DNA of 64,000 nucleotides from Sphingobacteriaceae bacterium DW12. Lineage in GTDB: Bacteria > Bacteroidota > Bacteroidia > Sphingobacteriales > Sphingobacteriaceae. Position numbers and translations under genes: made by a program. Every line of letters begins with the position of its first letter. Position 1 is the stretch's first letter. Below, piece by piece: positions 36,846 through 45,868 of the stretch. The notes beneath the pieces were generated by a model. The model made no database searches, was not told the DNA's origin, and was given only the letters and a program-made list of their open reading frames with translations. The stretch covers positions 62,001 to 126,000 of the forward strand of contig JROE01000011.1 of NCBI GenBank assembly GCA_000783305.1. The letters are read 5' to 3'.

Positions 36846-38111
36846 ATGAAAAAAAAATGGGTTAATATCATATTGATACTCGTCGTAGCATCATCAGTCG
36901 CTGAGGGCCAATTGCTGGATAAAATTGGTAAGAAAGTAGAGCAGAAAGTAAATCAACGCATTGACCGTAAGACCGACAAAGCGATTGATAAGACCTTGGA
37001 CAAAGCTGAAGACGTTATTGAAGGGAGCTCCACTATGTCTAAGCCATCCACTAGACCCGAGAAGAATGGAAGTACAAGGGTAGGCGCTGTTGACTCACCT
37101 ATGGCCGATGACTTCAGCTATGACTCGAAATTTGACTTTGTTCCAGGAGATAAGATTCTGTTTTATGACGATTTCGAACATGAGGCTATCGGCGATTTCC
37201 CTTCACGATGGAGTACGAATGGTGCTGGTGAGGTCGTATCCCTAAAGAGTGAGCAAGGTAAATGGCTCAGAATACCCGACAATAGCATTAGTTTTCCAGA
37301 GCTAGGAAGCCTACTTCCCCAGCACTTTACCATCGAGTTTGATTTGTATTACCCTGAGACAGGTAAAAGACCACCGATTACATTTGGATTTACCGAAGTG
37401 GCATTCCCAGATAGAACCCCATTGCAGCATAAAAATATTTTCTATTTTTTAATTCCGCCCTCGGTCAAACAAGCTATTGGTTACAGCATGACTATGTATT
37501 CTGGAAGAGAGACAATGTTGGAATGGCCAGTTGACAAAAGCGTGAACATCAAAAACCATATCAGTATTGCAGTCAACGGTACTAGAGTGAGATTGTACAT
37601 TCAAGGTCGTAAGATTGTTGATTTACCCAAAGGGTTTGATAAAGCAACCTATCGCAACAATTTTCACTTTCGTTCAGCACAACTATTGCCCAAGGCTACA
37701 GATGCCTTCTATATCAGTAATCTACGCATAGCCGAGACTGATAAGGACGCTAGGAGTTTGCTTGCTGAAGGTGGCAAGTACAGCACCACGGGCATTTATT
37801 TCAATACTGGTACAGCCGTAATCAAGCCGCAATCTCAAGCTGTACTCAAAGAACTGGCAGCCCTGTTAAATGAAAATAGCGAGCTGCGCCTACTTATCGT
37901 CGGCCATACAGACAATGTGGGTAATACGGCCACTAATCTAAGACTATCTGAGCAACGAGCCATTGCCGTCAAGACAGCTCTGTGTACGCACTTTGGTATT
38001 GAAGACCAACGGCTATCGATTATAGGAAAGGGGCAGTCCGACCCTGTGGCAGACAACCAGACAGTAGAAGGACGGGCACAAAATAGAAGAGTCGAGTTTT
38101 TACGACAGTAA
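36846..38111 (+). CDS. Secreted OmpA-family protein
   Basis: 421 aa. Signal peptide to about residue 21 (SSVAEG). Next a charged segment with heptad-like LDKIGKKVEQKVNQRIDRKTDKAIDKTL (coiled coil likely), a beta-rich middle (about 100-310) that looks like a concanavalin-type domain (ILFYDDFEHEAIGDFP, FTIEFDLYYP), and a C-terminal OmpA domain (315-421: GIYFNTGTAVIKPQ, VGHTDNVGN, RAQNRRVEFL) that binds peptidoglycan. TACCTTTG at 36767-36774 is a possible -7 box. Confidence 0.88.
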   Translation: MKKKWVNIILILVVASSVAEGQLLDKIGKKVEQKVNQRIDRKTDKAIDKTLDKAEDVIEGSSTMSKPSTRPEKNGSTRVGAVDSPMADDFSYDSKFDFVPGDKILFYDDFEHEAIGDFPSRWSTNGAGEVVSLKSEQGKWLRIPDNSISFPELGSLLPQHFTIEFDLYYPETGKRPPITFGFTEVAFPDRTPLQHKNIFYFLIPPSVKQAIGYSMTMYSGRETMLEWPVDKSVNIKNHISIAVNGTRVRLYIQGRKIVDLPKGFDKATYRNNFHFRSAQLLPKATDAFYISNLRIAETDKDARSLLAEGGKYSTTGIYFNTGTAVIKPQSQAVLKELAALLNENSELRLLIVGHTDNVGNTATNLRLSEQRAIAVKTALCTHFGIEDQRLSIIGKGQSDPVADNQTVEGRAQNRRVEFLRQ

Positions 38112-38183
38112 ATGCTTGTTAAGGGAAGCGTATTGGAAATCATGCATATTAATTTAAAAAAAACATATAAAATGGATATCACA

Positions 38184-39203
38184 ATGAGATTACTCACCGT
38201 TGCGCTTTGCATCACCATGTTTAGTATGTGTGGTAAAAAATCTGACAATGAGCCAGAGGTGTCAGATAAAGAGCTTTTTGTGTATGTTGGGGGAGGCGAG
38301 TCTATCGCAGGTAAGACAGTAGCTAAGTACTGGCGAAATGGAAAAGAAACCCTTCTTTCCGATCGTGAGTTTTCTACCTCTATCTCAGCAATTGCAGTAT
38401 CTGAAGGTACCGTTTATAGCGCAGGGACTATGTACAACGGAATGTCTAATATTGCACTATATTGGAAGAACAACCAACAGATGCTGCTTACTCCGACAAC
38501 TAGCAGTGCAAATGCCTTCGGTATCGCAGTCTCCGAGGATGATGTTTACGTGGTAGGGGCCGAAAAAAGCGCCGCTAGCTTCGAAGCCAAATATTGGAAA
38601 AATGGTGCGCCTGTATCTCTGAGCAATGGAGCATACAATACATACGGTCGAGGTATAGCAGTATCGGGTCCAGATGTATATGTGGCTGGTTATGAAAATA
38701 ACAGTACAGGATCTATTGCTAAATACTGGAAGAATACTGTCGCCGTTCCATTGAGTGAACCAGGTGCTTTTAACTATGCTATGGATATAGCTGTGAAAGG
38801 TGAGGACCTATATGTAGCTGGATATGCCACTGTCGGAAGCAACACAATAGCCAAGTATTGGAAAAATACGGAACCGATATTGTTGAGTGATGCGTCTAGC
38901 TATGCACAAGCTCATGCGATCTTTATCGCTGGGCAAGATGTATACGTAGCAGGGTTTGAACACAACAGCGAAAATGTGTCTGTGGCTAAATATTGGAAAA
39001 ATGGTGTTGCGATACCGCTGTCGGATGGACGTTTTCAAGAAAATGCTAGAGCAATCTACATCTTGAATGGTGATGTATATGTGGCCGGATTTCAGGTCAA
39101 GAACGGAATCACTTTGGCTAAATATTGGAAAAATGGAAAAGAAGTGTTTGTTGGAACAGGCGACAACCATGCTACACTTAGCAGTATAGTGGTGGTCCAA
39201 TGA
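38184..39203 (+). CDS. Seven-repeat beta-propeller-like lipoprotein
   Basis: 339 aa from the ATG at 38184, giving a lipoprotein signal MRLLTVALCITMFSMCGKK with lipid-attached Cys16; earlier ATGs at 38172 and 38112 add residues that would weaken it. The mature chain holds seven copies of a unit containing AKYWKNG followed by a small-residue segment and ...VYVAGYE. The Trp codons are at 38331, 38463, 38595, 38727, 38859, 38994 and 39126: spacing 44, 44, 44, 44, 45, 44 residues. Seven regular four-strand-sized units fit a seven-bladed propeller. Ligand unknown; outer-membrane or periplasmic. Confidence 0.8.
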   Translation: MRLLTVALCITMFSMCGKKSDNEPEVSDKELFVYVGGGESIAGKTVAKYWRNGKETLLSDREFSTSISAIAVSEGTVYSAGTMYNGMSNIALYWKNNQQMLLTPTTSSANAFGIAVSEDDVYVVGAEKSAASFEAKYWKNGAPVSLSNGAYNTYGRGIAVSGPDVYVAGYENNSTGSIAKYWKNTVAVPLSEPGAFNYAMDIAVKGEDLYVAGYATVGSNTIAKYWKNTEPILLSDASSYAQAHAIFIAGQDVYVAGFEHNSENVSVAKYWKNGVAIPLSDGRFQENARAIYILNGDVYVAGFQVKNGITLAKYWKNGKEVFVGTGDNHATLSSIVVVQ

Positions 39204-39261
39204 AGACTTCGGTTGTACATATTGCTAGACAGCGATCAGTTACTAACTAAAGATATGATTT

Positions 39262-40500
39262 ATGAAATATATACTCCTTGTAATATTTTTTATCTTTTTC
39301 CAGACGACAGATGCCCAAGAAGAGAAAAAAGTAGAAGTATTCGAAAAGCCAGAAAATGCAAAGCCTTTTCAACCTAACGACAAGCTATGCTTCGATTATC
39401 AGGTTGTTTTTAGTGGTGTGTTCAATGGTCGGCCTACTACCGGCTGTTTCTTTATCAATATCGAGATTGGTGCCGTTTTGAGCTTCGGATTTGATCAAGC
39501 TACTCAGTCAGGTTGCAACTATGATTTCCAAAGTAAGGATTTCAATGCTTTTCTCTACACGCTTAAAGGGAATACTTATACCTACTATAATAATATAGAG
39601 CGAGAACCCAGGTCCAAGATCGAGACGATTAATCACTATGTTCGCACGGGGAATACGGAGTCGGCAAGTCCTGAAAATATGTATGTGGGGAAGAAATTCT
39701 ACCATAAAGATTATGCAAAAGAATTCGGAGGTGCTCAGTTTAAAGGGCAACAATATGTTTCAGATAATGGTGGTATATCTATTTTCGTTCTGGTTGACGA
39801 AAACTTTCCCGATAGTTTCGAATCTTACCAATTTTTGGGAGCTTATGGCATTGGCTTCATCCATACTTCCAAAGGTACCTATTTAGTATTAGGGTATCAA
39901 CAAGACAAAACCGAATCAGCCATCGTTGATCTGAAGAAAATTGCTGGAAGTGAATGCTTTTTCGCGGCAAATTTCAGAAAGGAGGAACTTACCCGTACAT
40001 CCATGCACTTGGAAGAAACAGATGGGTACTCAATGGATATTGAAAAAAATATCGCTAAAGCGAAAGTCTTGGCTAGCAGTTGCGCGGCTTTAAAGCTTAA
40101 ATTTCATGAAGAACAAAAACGTCAGAATGATGAAAAAGCTACCCAATTACATTATTTAAAAACAAATAAAGTGGATTATAAAAGCCAAAAAGATTTACAA
40201 AAAGCCTATGGCAAATATGATCCATTTGAAGTCTTTGTCCTAATGCGAATGGAGGCAGAATATAAACTTTGTCAGATAGACGAGTATTTGAGTCGTGAGC
40301 TTGATAATATTGAAGAAATAAACAAGGCGATTAAGCGAAAACAATGCCTTTTTCAAAAGGTAACCAAATTGAAGGCTATCGAATCCAAGGTTGCTTCGGC
40401 GAAGCATGCTTATCGAAATGATGATCGTGGATGGAAGGCGGAGCAAAAAAAATCGCTAATGGCCATACATCAGACAATCAAGGAACATCTATGTAACTGA
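39262..40500 (+). CDS. Secreted protein of unknown function with helical C-terminus
   Basis: 412 aa, signal peptide MKYILLVIFFIFFQTTDAQ. Residues 25-250 look beta-rich with several Cys (DKLCFDYQ, TGCFFIN, SGCNYDF, SECFFA), so disulfides are likely. Residues 265-405 are charged and helical (KLKFHEEQKRQNDEKATQ...) and may form a coiled coil. No family recognised. Same strand as and 58 bp after the propeller lipoprotein gene, so perhaps co-transcribed. Confidence 0.65.
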   Translation: MKYILLVIFFIFFQTTDAQEEKKVEVFEKPENAKPFQPNDKLCFDYQVVFSGVFNGRPTTGCFFINIEIGAVLSFGFDQATQSGCNYDFQSKDFNAFLYTLKGNTYTYYNNIEREPRSKIETINHYVRTGNTESASPENMYVGKKFYHKDYAKEFGGAQFKGQQYVSDNGGISIFVLVDENFPDSFESYQFLGAYGIGFIHTSKGTYLVLGYQQDKTESAIVDLKKIAGSECFFAANFRKEELTRTSMHLEETDGYSMDIEKNIAKAKVLASSCAALKLKFHEEQKRQNDEKATQLHYLKTNKVDYKSQKDLQKAYGKYDPFEVFVLMRMEAEYKLCQIDEYLSRELDNIEEINKAIKRKQCLFQKVTKLKAIESKVASAKHAYRNDDRGWKAEQKKSLMAIHQTIKEHLCN

Positions 40501-40636
40501 TTCCATTTTTTACAGAAGCTTTCAAGCATATTTCCTCTACAAATTATAGCTAGTAGCGATAATGAGATTTTTTTGTATCTTGTATCCATTAGACGAACAA
40601 GTCTACCGGCTAAATTATTGACCTAACCTTCACGTA

Positions 40637-41692
40637 ATGATGATTGATATGCTTAGAAATACAATGCACCTAGAAAAATATACCGTACATGGATTTGTTA
40701 TCCTCTTAGTGGTATTAGGAAGCATTTTACCAATTAGCACTTTCGCCGATAAGCCTCCCAAAAAGGTTGTGATTGCATATGTAACATCGTGGACTAGCGT
40801 AGTTCCCGATCCTCATCATATCACGCATATCAACTATGCTTTTGGCCACGTTAATGATAGCTTTGACGGCATTCGTATTGACAACGAATCTAGACTAAAG
40901 ACAATTGTGACTTTGAAGCAAAAGAATCCCGATCTCAAGGTTTTGCTATCTATTGGAGGTTGGGGGAGCGGGAGGTTTAGTGAAATGGCTGCAGACGAGT
41001 CGCGACGAGAGAAGTTTTCAAAAGATTGCGCTAGAGTAGTGAAGGTATTTAATTTAGATGGTATAGATATCGATTGGGAGTATCCGTCCAGTAACGCGGC
41101 GGGGATATCATCCTCCCAGGCCGATACGCACAATTTTACGTTGTTGATGAAAGATATAAGAAGTGCTATTGGAAATAAGCAACTGTTGACATTGGCCTCA
41201 GCAGCGAATGGGAAATACATTGCATTTGGTGATATCGTTCCTTATGTGGATTTCGTGAATATCATGACCTATGATTCTGGGGGGCCACCTTATCACCATG
41301 CTAGTCTATATCGATCGGAAATGTCTGGAAATGTGACCTGTGAGGAGGCTGTAGATGCACATGTAGCAGCTGGTATGCCTATAGAGATGCTTGTTTTGGG
41401 TATTCCGTTTTACGGACGTGGAAACAAAACCGAAATTAAGAATTTTATTGATTACAAGGATCTTTTACAATTGGAGGGATTCGAAAGAAAATGGGACGAG
41501 AAAGCTAAGGCCGCTTACATGTTGAATGACAAAGGCGATTTCGTGTTGACTTACGAGACTCCCGAATCTATTGTTCTTAAATGCAAGTATATAATGGAAA
41601 AAGGTTTGCGGGGAGCAATGTATTGGGAATATGGTGGCGATACTGATCAAGGCATACTGCGTAGTACGGTTTATAAAGGGGTAATGAAATAG
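40637..41692 (+). CDS. GH18 chitinase-like hydrolase, secreted
   Basis: 351 aa; in-frame ATGs at 40637, 40649 and 40664 all precede the signal segment FVILLVVLGSILPISTFA. The catalytic motif DGIDIDWEYP starts at residue 141 with Glu148 as the acid; KVLLSIGGWGSG is the conserved strand before it, and NIMTYDSGGP and GLRGAMYWEYGGD complete the GH18 barrel. It cleaves beta-1,4-GlcNAc polymers or N-glycan cores by substrate-assisted catalysis. No chitin-binding domain. Together with GH92 and GH123-like genes it fits N-glycan or fungal wall use, though it is not in the same operon. Confidence 0.92.
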   Translation: MMIDMLRNTMHLEKYTVHGFVILLVVLGSILPISTFADKPPKKVVIAYVTSWTSVVPDPHHITHINYAFGHVNDSFDGIRIDNESRLKTIVTLKQKNPDLKVLLSIGGWGSGRFSEMAADESRREKFSKDCARVVKVFNLDGIDIDWEYPSSNAAGISSSQADTHNFTLLMKDIRSAIGNKQLLTLASAANGKYIAFGDIVPYVDFVNIMTYDSGGPPYHHASLYRSEMSGNVTCEEAVDAHVAAGMPIEMLVLGIPFYGRGNKTEIKNFIDYKDLLQLEGFERKWDEKAKAAYMLNDKGDFVLTYETPESIVLKCKYIMEKGLRGAMYWEYGGDTDQGILRSTVYKGVMK

Positions 41693-41881
41693 ATAGAGGA
41701 ACGATAGCCTCCATTTAAAACTTGTCACCAAGGCTAAGTTATAGGCTAATTAGGGGAGGAATTGATATGTACGTCCCCTTTATAATTCTTTTGTTTTATA
41801 GGGATACAATATACATTCTTCTATTTCAGGAGGGGAGGCTTTGCCATTTTTATGGTAGATAAAAAATCTGTTTCCATCTCT

Positions 41882-41929
41882 CCACAAATAAGAAAGGCCC
41901 AACTTCCGTGGGACCTTTCTTATTTGTGG
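41882..41929 (-). terminator. Terminator of tmRNA overlapping its 3' end
   Basis: CCACAAATAAGAAAGG (41882-41897) and CCTTTCTTATTTGTGG (41914-41929) are exact complements; the second arm includes the last three tmRNA bases. Confidence 0.85.
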
Positions 41930-42291
41930 AGCCGGAGAGATTCGAACTCTCGTCCAGTCATGGTACTGTATACGCTTTCTACATGCTTAGCTTCTCTTTG
42001 GTTGTCGGGAGAGGGAAGGTGAGTTGCGAACCTATACCTTTCTCCGTATTTGCTGTTTCTCACCGCTGCTTAGCAAAATCACAGTGGCCAGTTCTATTGT
42101 TCGATGCCCCGAGTGTTAAACCAAAGAACAGGATCTAACGGGACAAATAGCTATGTTAAGTCTAACTTAAGCAGCTAAGGCGTAGTTTTCTTCGCCAGTT
42201 GTAATTCTGAAAGTTCCGATTAAAGTGCTCTACTAACAACGCACTGCATGCTTACATAACCGTCTCCATCCTGTCAATTCCGGTCGACCCC
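41927..42291 (-). ncRNA. ssrA: tmRNA (trans-translation RNA)
   Basis: The 5' end GGGGTCGACCGGAATTGACAGG and the 3' end with GTTCGAATCTC (T-arm) and CGGCTCC form the tRNA-like part; 5' GGGGTCG pairs with 3' CGGCTCC as acceptor stem. The resume codon GGC is at 42194-42196 and the tag reads GEENYALAA then TAA (42167-42169). CCA is not encoded (ACAA follows the stem), so it must be added by nucleotidyltransferase. It rescues stalled ribosomes and marks the product for proteolysis. A perfect promoter lies 22 bases upstream. Confidence 0.96.
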
Positions 42292-42312
42292 ATTCAGTTA
42301 TTGTAATCACTA

Positions 42313-42343
42313 CAAAAGTAGTTAAAATCGACGGTATATACAA
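42313..42343 (-). promoter_or_regulatory. Promoter of tmRNA
   Basis: Minus strand: TTG (42341-42343), 20 bases, TACTTTTG (42313-42320). Because tmRNA is surely transcribed, this validates the promoter pattern used elsewhere. The remaining bases to 42588 are AT-rich and hold the promoter of the next gene, not resolved. Confidence 0.8.
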
Positions 42344-42588
42344 GTTGTGGCCGTTTAAGCATGGATTGGACTCATCCAAAATAGAAAATATGGAGGAGAT
42401 GTAAAAGGGGAATATTAGTGCGACTTAACGTGTGAAAAATCATATGTATTGGACTAAAAGGTTTATTAGGTGGTATTTAGGAAATTAATTCGTATATTAG
42501 AAAATACGATTTACGATAAAACAAATGCAGTTTTGATTTGTTTATGCTTTGATAAAATTATAATTAAAAATATATAAAAAGATAAAAA

Positions 42589-43659
42589 ATGGCCAAGTCA
42601 AAATCATCCAATGAAAAAAAAGACAAGAAGGAGAAAGAAGTGGCTCCACTTGTAAAAGGAAAAAAAGCAGATGCAAAAAAGTCTGAAAAGAAGAAAGTAG
42701 AAGACACAAATGCAGTTGCTACTAAGAAAAAAGATACTACCAAGAAAAAGGTAGATGCAAAAAAGGCTAAAGATAAAGCTAAGAAAACTAAGAGTAAACA
42801 AAAGGATTCTAAACTCGAAAAAGCCTATAAAAAATTGACGAAAGAGGTGAAATCTTTGGTTGGTAAATTGAAAGCGAATGTAGAGTCAGCGGTCGAGCAG
42901 GTCACTAGTGATAAAAGTGCAGATAAGAAAGCCGTAAGTCCTAAAAAGATTGCAACCAAAGCCCCAGCAGTAAAGGTAAGTCCATCGTCACCAAAAAATG
43001 CGACTAAGGCTAAGCCAGTGGCAAAACCAGCTACTGCTACAAAATCAAATGTGCCAGCAGCAAAAACCGTAGCGACAAAAGCTCCTGTTGCAAGTAAAGC
43101 AGTAGCTTCGTCTAAAACCGTACCTGCTAAAGCCCCTGTAGCAAAAGCAACTACAGCTGCTAAGACAACTAGTACACCAACTAAAATAACCACACCTGCT
43201 AAGGCATCTGCAGTTAAGACAGCCACACCAGCAAAGGCAGCAGCACCAGTTAAAAGTGCCGCGATAAAGGCGCCCACTTCAAAAGCACCTATAGCTAAAT
43301 CAACAGCTCCCGCAGCGAAACCCGCAGCACCAACAAAAACTGTAGCGGCAAAATCTCCAGCGGCGAAAGCACCTGCTAAGGTTGCTCCGAAGAGCCCTGC
43401 AGTAAAGCCTGTGGCTTCTAAGACCCCAACGGCGAAGGCCGCAAGCCCCGCTGCGAAACCTGCACCAGCTAAAAAAGTAGCTCCTGCAGCGACTAAATCA
43501 GCTGCACCGAAAGCGACCACTCCTGCTGCGAAAGCGGCCACTCCTGCAAAAAAGGTGGCGGCCACGGTGGTTAAAAGTACACCTGCTCCTACAGCTGAAA
43601 CTAAAGCACCTGCAACAAACGCTGCTGCTCAATCAGCAACAGAAAATAAGGATGCATAA
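42589..43659 (+). CDS. Histone H1-like Lys/Ala/Pro-rich protein
   Basis: 356 aa of low complexity. Residues 1-75 are very Lys-rich (KKDKKEKE, KKSEKKKVE), residues 76-105 form a helix (LEKAYKKLTKEVKSLVGKLK), and the rest consists of repeated AKAP, PAAKPA, KTVATKAPV-like units, as in AlgP or histone H1 tails. Such proteins bind DNA without sequence preference and compact the nucleoid. The start has an A-rich leader. A long Ala-rich frame on the opposite strand is a by-product of the composition. Single gene with a strong terminator. Confidence 0.8.
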   Translation: MAKSKSSNEKKDKKEKEVAPLVKGKKADAKKSEKKKVEDTNAVATKKKDTTKKKVDAKKAKDKAKKTKSKQKDSKLEKAYKKLTKEVKSLVGKLKANVESAVEQVTSDKSADKKAVSPKKIATKAPAVKVSPSSPKNATKAKPVAKPATATKSNVPAAKTVATKAPVASKAVASSKTVPAKAPVAKATTAAKTTSTPTKITTPAKASAVKTATPAKAAAPVKSAAIKAPTSKAPIAKSTAPAAKPAAPTKTVAAKSPAAKAPAKVAPKSPAVKPVASKTPTAKAASPAAKPAPAKKVAPAATKSAAPKATTPAAKAATPAKKVAATVVKSTPAPTAETKAPATNAAAQSATENKDA

Positions 43660-43676
43660 GCACCTTTGTGTTGACA

Positions 43677-43719
43677 AATTAAAAGGGGCGAAAGTTTATA
43701 ACTTTCGCCCCTTTTAATT
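43677..43719. terminator. Strong bidirectional terminator
   Basis: 19-base arms, AATTAAAAGGGGCGAAAGT and its exact complement, loop TTATA, between convergent H1-like and dcp genes. Confidence 0.93.
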
Positions 43720-45746
43720 TATATCAGCCCTGCTCGTTTGAGTAGAGCTTCTGGACGTGGTTCCTGTCCTCTGAAGCGTTTGTAAAGCTCCATCGGATGC
43801 TCCGTACCCCCTTTGGATAAAATATTGTCCTTGAACTTAGTGGCGATTGTCCTGTTGAAGATACCATTCTCCTTGAAATACTCAAAGGCATCAGCATCGA
43901 GTACCTCAGCCCATTTGTAACTATAATATCCAGAAGAATATCCGCCATTAAAAATGTGTGAGAATGCAGGACTCATAGCGTTTTTCGCTACATCAGGATA
44001 CAGTTGAGTGGCTGCAAATTGCTCATTTTCGAAGGATTTAAGGTCCGTAACCATTTGCGGATCTTGACCATGCCAGCCCATATCTAGCATGCCGAAGCTA
44101 AGTTGTCTTAAGGTTGCCATCCCTTCTAAGAATGAAGCACTATCTTTTATTTTCTGTACCAACTCCATCGGAATTTCGGTGCCCTGCTCATAGTGTTTAG
44201 CAAATAATGCCAATGCTTCTTTTTCATAGCACCAATTTTCCATGATTTGACTGGGCAATTCTACGAAGTCCCAATACACGGATGTCCCGGAGAGAGTGGG
44301 GTAGGTTGTATTGGCAAGCATTCCGTGTAAAGCATGTCCAAATTCATGAAATAGTGTTGTGACCTCATTGAAAGTAAGCAAGGAAGGCTTGGTGGCGGTG
44401 GGTGGAGTAAAATTGCATACAATAGATATATGAGGTCGCTCTTGTTGACCTGCTTTGCTGTATTGAGGCTTAAAGGATGTCATCCAGGCACCGTTACGCT
44501 TTCCCTTTCTTGGGAAAAAGTCTGCATAAAATACCGCCACAAAATTTCCCTTCTCGTCGTGTACTTCAAATGTTTGTACGTCTTTGTGATATTTATCAAT
44601 CGTATGGATTTCATTGAATTGAATGCCAAAGAGTTTGTCTGCGACATCAAAAGCACCCTGTAGTACGTGTTCGAGTTGGAAATAGGATTTCAGCACCTCG
44701 TCATCTAACTGAAACTTTTGTTGTTTGAGTTTTTCTGCATAGTATGCTCCATCCCATTTTTCGAGTCTATCTATGCCGTCTTTTGCTTTTGCAAATGCTG
44801 TTAACTCGTTGAATTCTTGCTCTGCTGCTGGCTTCGCTTTAACCAATAGGTCATTTAAAAAGGTGTTTACTTTCGCAGGTGTCTGCGCCATACGTTCTTC
44901 CAGGACGAAATGTGCATGGGTGTCATATCCCAGTAATTGAGCACGACGGAATCGAAGTTTGGTAATCTTTAATATGTTGCCTTCATTGTTGTATTCATTT
45001 TGTTGAAAGGCTTTACGACCTGCAGCAATACTAATCTCCTTTCTTAAGTCCCTGTTGTCAGCATAGGTTACAAATGGGATATAGCTAGGGTAGTCCAATG
45101 TAAAGATCCATCCTTCCTTTTCATATGTTTGGGCAAGGGCACGTGCTGCTTCCTTTGCGCCATCAGGAAGTCCTGACAAATCTTTTTCATCGGTTAGATG
45201 CAGCTGATATGCATTTGTTTCAGCCAAGACATTTTCACCGAAAGTAAGTTTCAAAACTGCTAGCTCAGCATCGATATCCCGCAATATGTTTTTTTGTTCA
45301 TCATTGAGCAATGCGCCATTGCGGACAAAGTCCTTATAGTTTTTCGTTAACAATGTTCGCTGTTCGACAGTTAGTTGCAAACTGTCTTTTTTATCGTACA
45401 CTGCTTTGATTCTTTTGAAGAGCTCAAAATTCAATGTGATGTCATTGCTGAGTTCTGTCAGCTTGGGAGCGATTTGTTGTGCAATTTGATCAAGTTCATC
45501 GCTTGTCTCTGCTGAATGAAGATTGAAGAATATATTGGATATCCGATCTAGTGTCATTCCCGAATAGGCCAGTGCTCCAATGGTATTCTCAAACGTTGGG
45601 GCTTCAACCTGTTGGGTAATAGCTGTAATTTCTTCTCTAGTGGCATCAATAGCAGCTTCGAAAGCAGGAATATAGTGTTCGTTTTTTATTTTAGAAAATG
45701 GCGCAGTGTTGTGTACTGTGGCAAAGTGGTCTGTTAAAATACTCAT
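43719..45746 (-). CDS. dcp: Peptidyl-dipeptidase, M3 metallopeptidase
   Basis: 675 aa. Zinc motif HEFGH at about residue 465 in NEVTTLFHEFGHALHGML, followed by SGTSVYWDFVELPSQIMENW, the Dcp/oligopeptidase A signature; FSHIFNGGYSSGYYSYKWAEVLDADAF near the C-terminus forms the substrate side. No signal peptide, so it is cytoplasmic. It removes dipeptides from C-termini or cleaves short oligopeptides during peptide turnover. It follows the his genes on the same strand but is separated from them by a terminator. Confidence 0.95.
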   Translation of the reverse strand: MSILTDHFATVHNTAPFSKIKNEHYIPAFEAAIDATREEITAITQQVEAPTFENTIGALAYSGMTLDRISNIFFNLHSAETSDELDQIAQQIAPKLTELSNDITLNFELFKRIKAVYDKKDSLQLTVEQRTLLTKNYKDFVRNGALLNDEQKNILRDIDAELAVLKLTFGENVLAETNAYQLHLTDEKDLSGLPDGAKEAARALAQTYEKEGWIFTLDYPSYIPFVTYADNRDLRKEISIAAGRKAFQQNEYNNEGNILKITKLRFRRAQLLGYDTHAHFVLEERMAQTPAKVNTFLNDLLVKAKPAAEQEFNELTAFAKAKDGIDRLEKWDGAYYAEKLKQQKFQLDDEVLKSYFQLEHVLQGAFDVADKLFGIQFNEIHTIDKYHKDVQTFEVHDEKGNFVAVFYADFFPRKGKRNGAWMTSFKPQYSKAGQQERPHISIVCNFTPPTATKPSLLTFNEVTTLFHEFGHALHGMLANTTYPTLSGTSVYWDFVELPSQIMENWCYEKEALALFAKHYEQGTEIPMELVQKIKDSASFLEGMATLRQLSFGMLDMGWHGQDPQMVTDLKSFENEQFAATQLYPDVAKNAMSPAFSHIFNGGYSSGYYSYKWAEVLDADAFEYFKENGIFNRTIATKFKDNILSKGGTEHPMELYKRFRGQEPRPEALLKRAGLI

Positions 45747-45817
45747 AAGGTAAAAATAAGATTATAATTGCAAGTCGGGAGAGAAAAGTCATAATAATGG
45801 CGATAGGATGATTAAAA

Positions 45818-45848
45818 ATTCCCCTAAACCGTGAAGGTATAGGGGAAT
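45818..45848 (-). terminator. Terminator of the hisG-hisD operon
   Basis: ATTCCCCTA (45818-45826) pairs with TAGGGGAAT (45840-45848); on the minus strand TTTTTAAT follows. It lies 20 bases past the hisD stop codon. Confidence 0.85.
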
Positions 45849-45868
45849 ATAAAAGGATTTGCGTTCGA

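Noticed and set aside
41701-41850. Distant complementary pair AGCCTCC / GGAGGCT after the chitinase gene
   Set aside because: Arms are about 120 bases apart with no supporting inner helices; likely chance.
42825-43565. Long Ala/Val/Gly-rich frame of 246 codons on the minus strand
   Set aside because: It is the complement of the Lys/Ala repeat gene; the composition keeps the opposite frame free of stops. No start signals and no recognisable fold.
43000-43640. CRISPR-like or satellite repeat array
   Set aside because: The repeats are in-frame codons of a low-complexity protein and vary in length and order; no constant repeat/spacer pattern.
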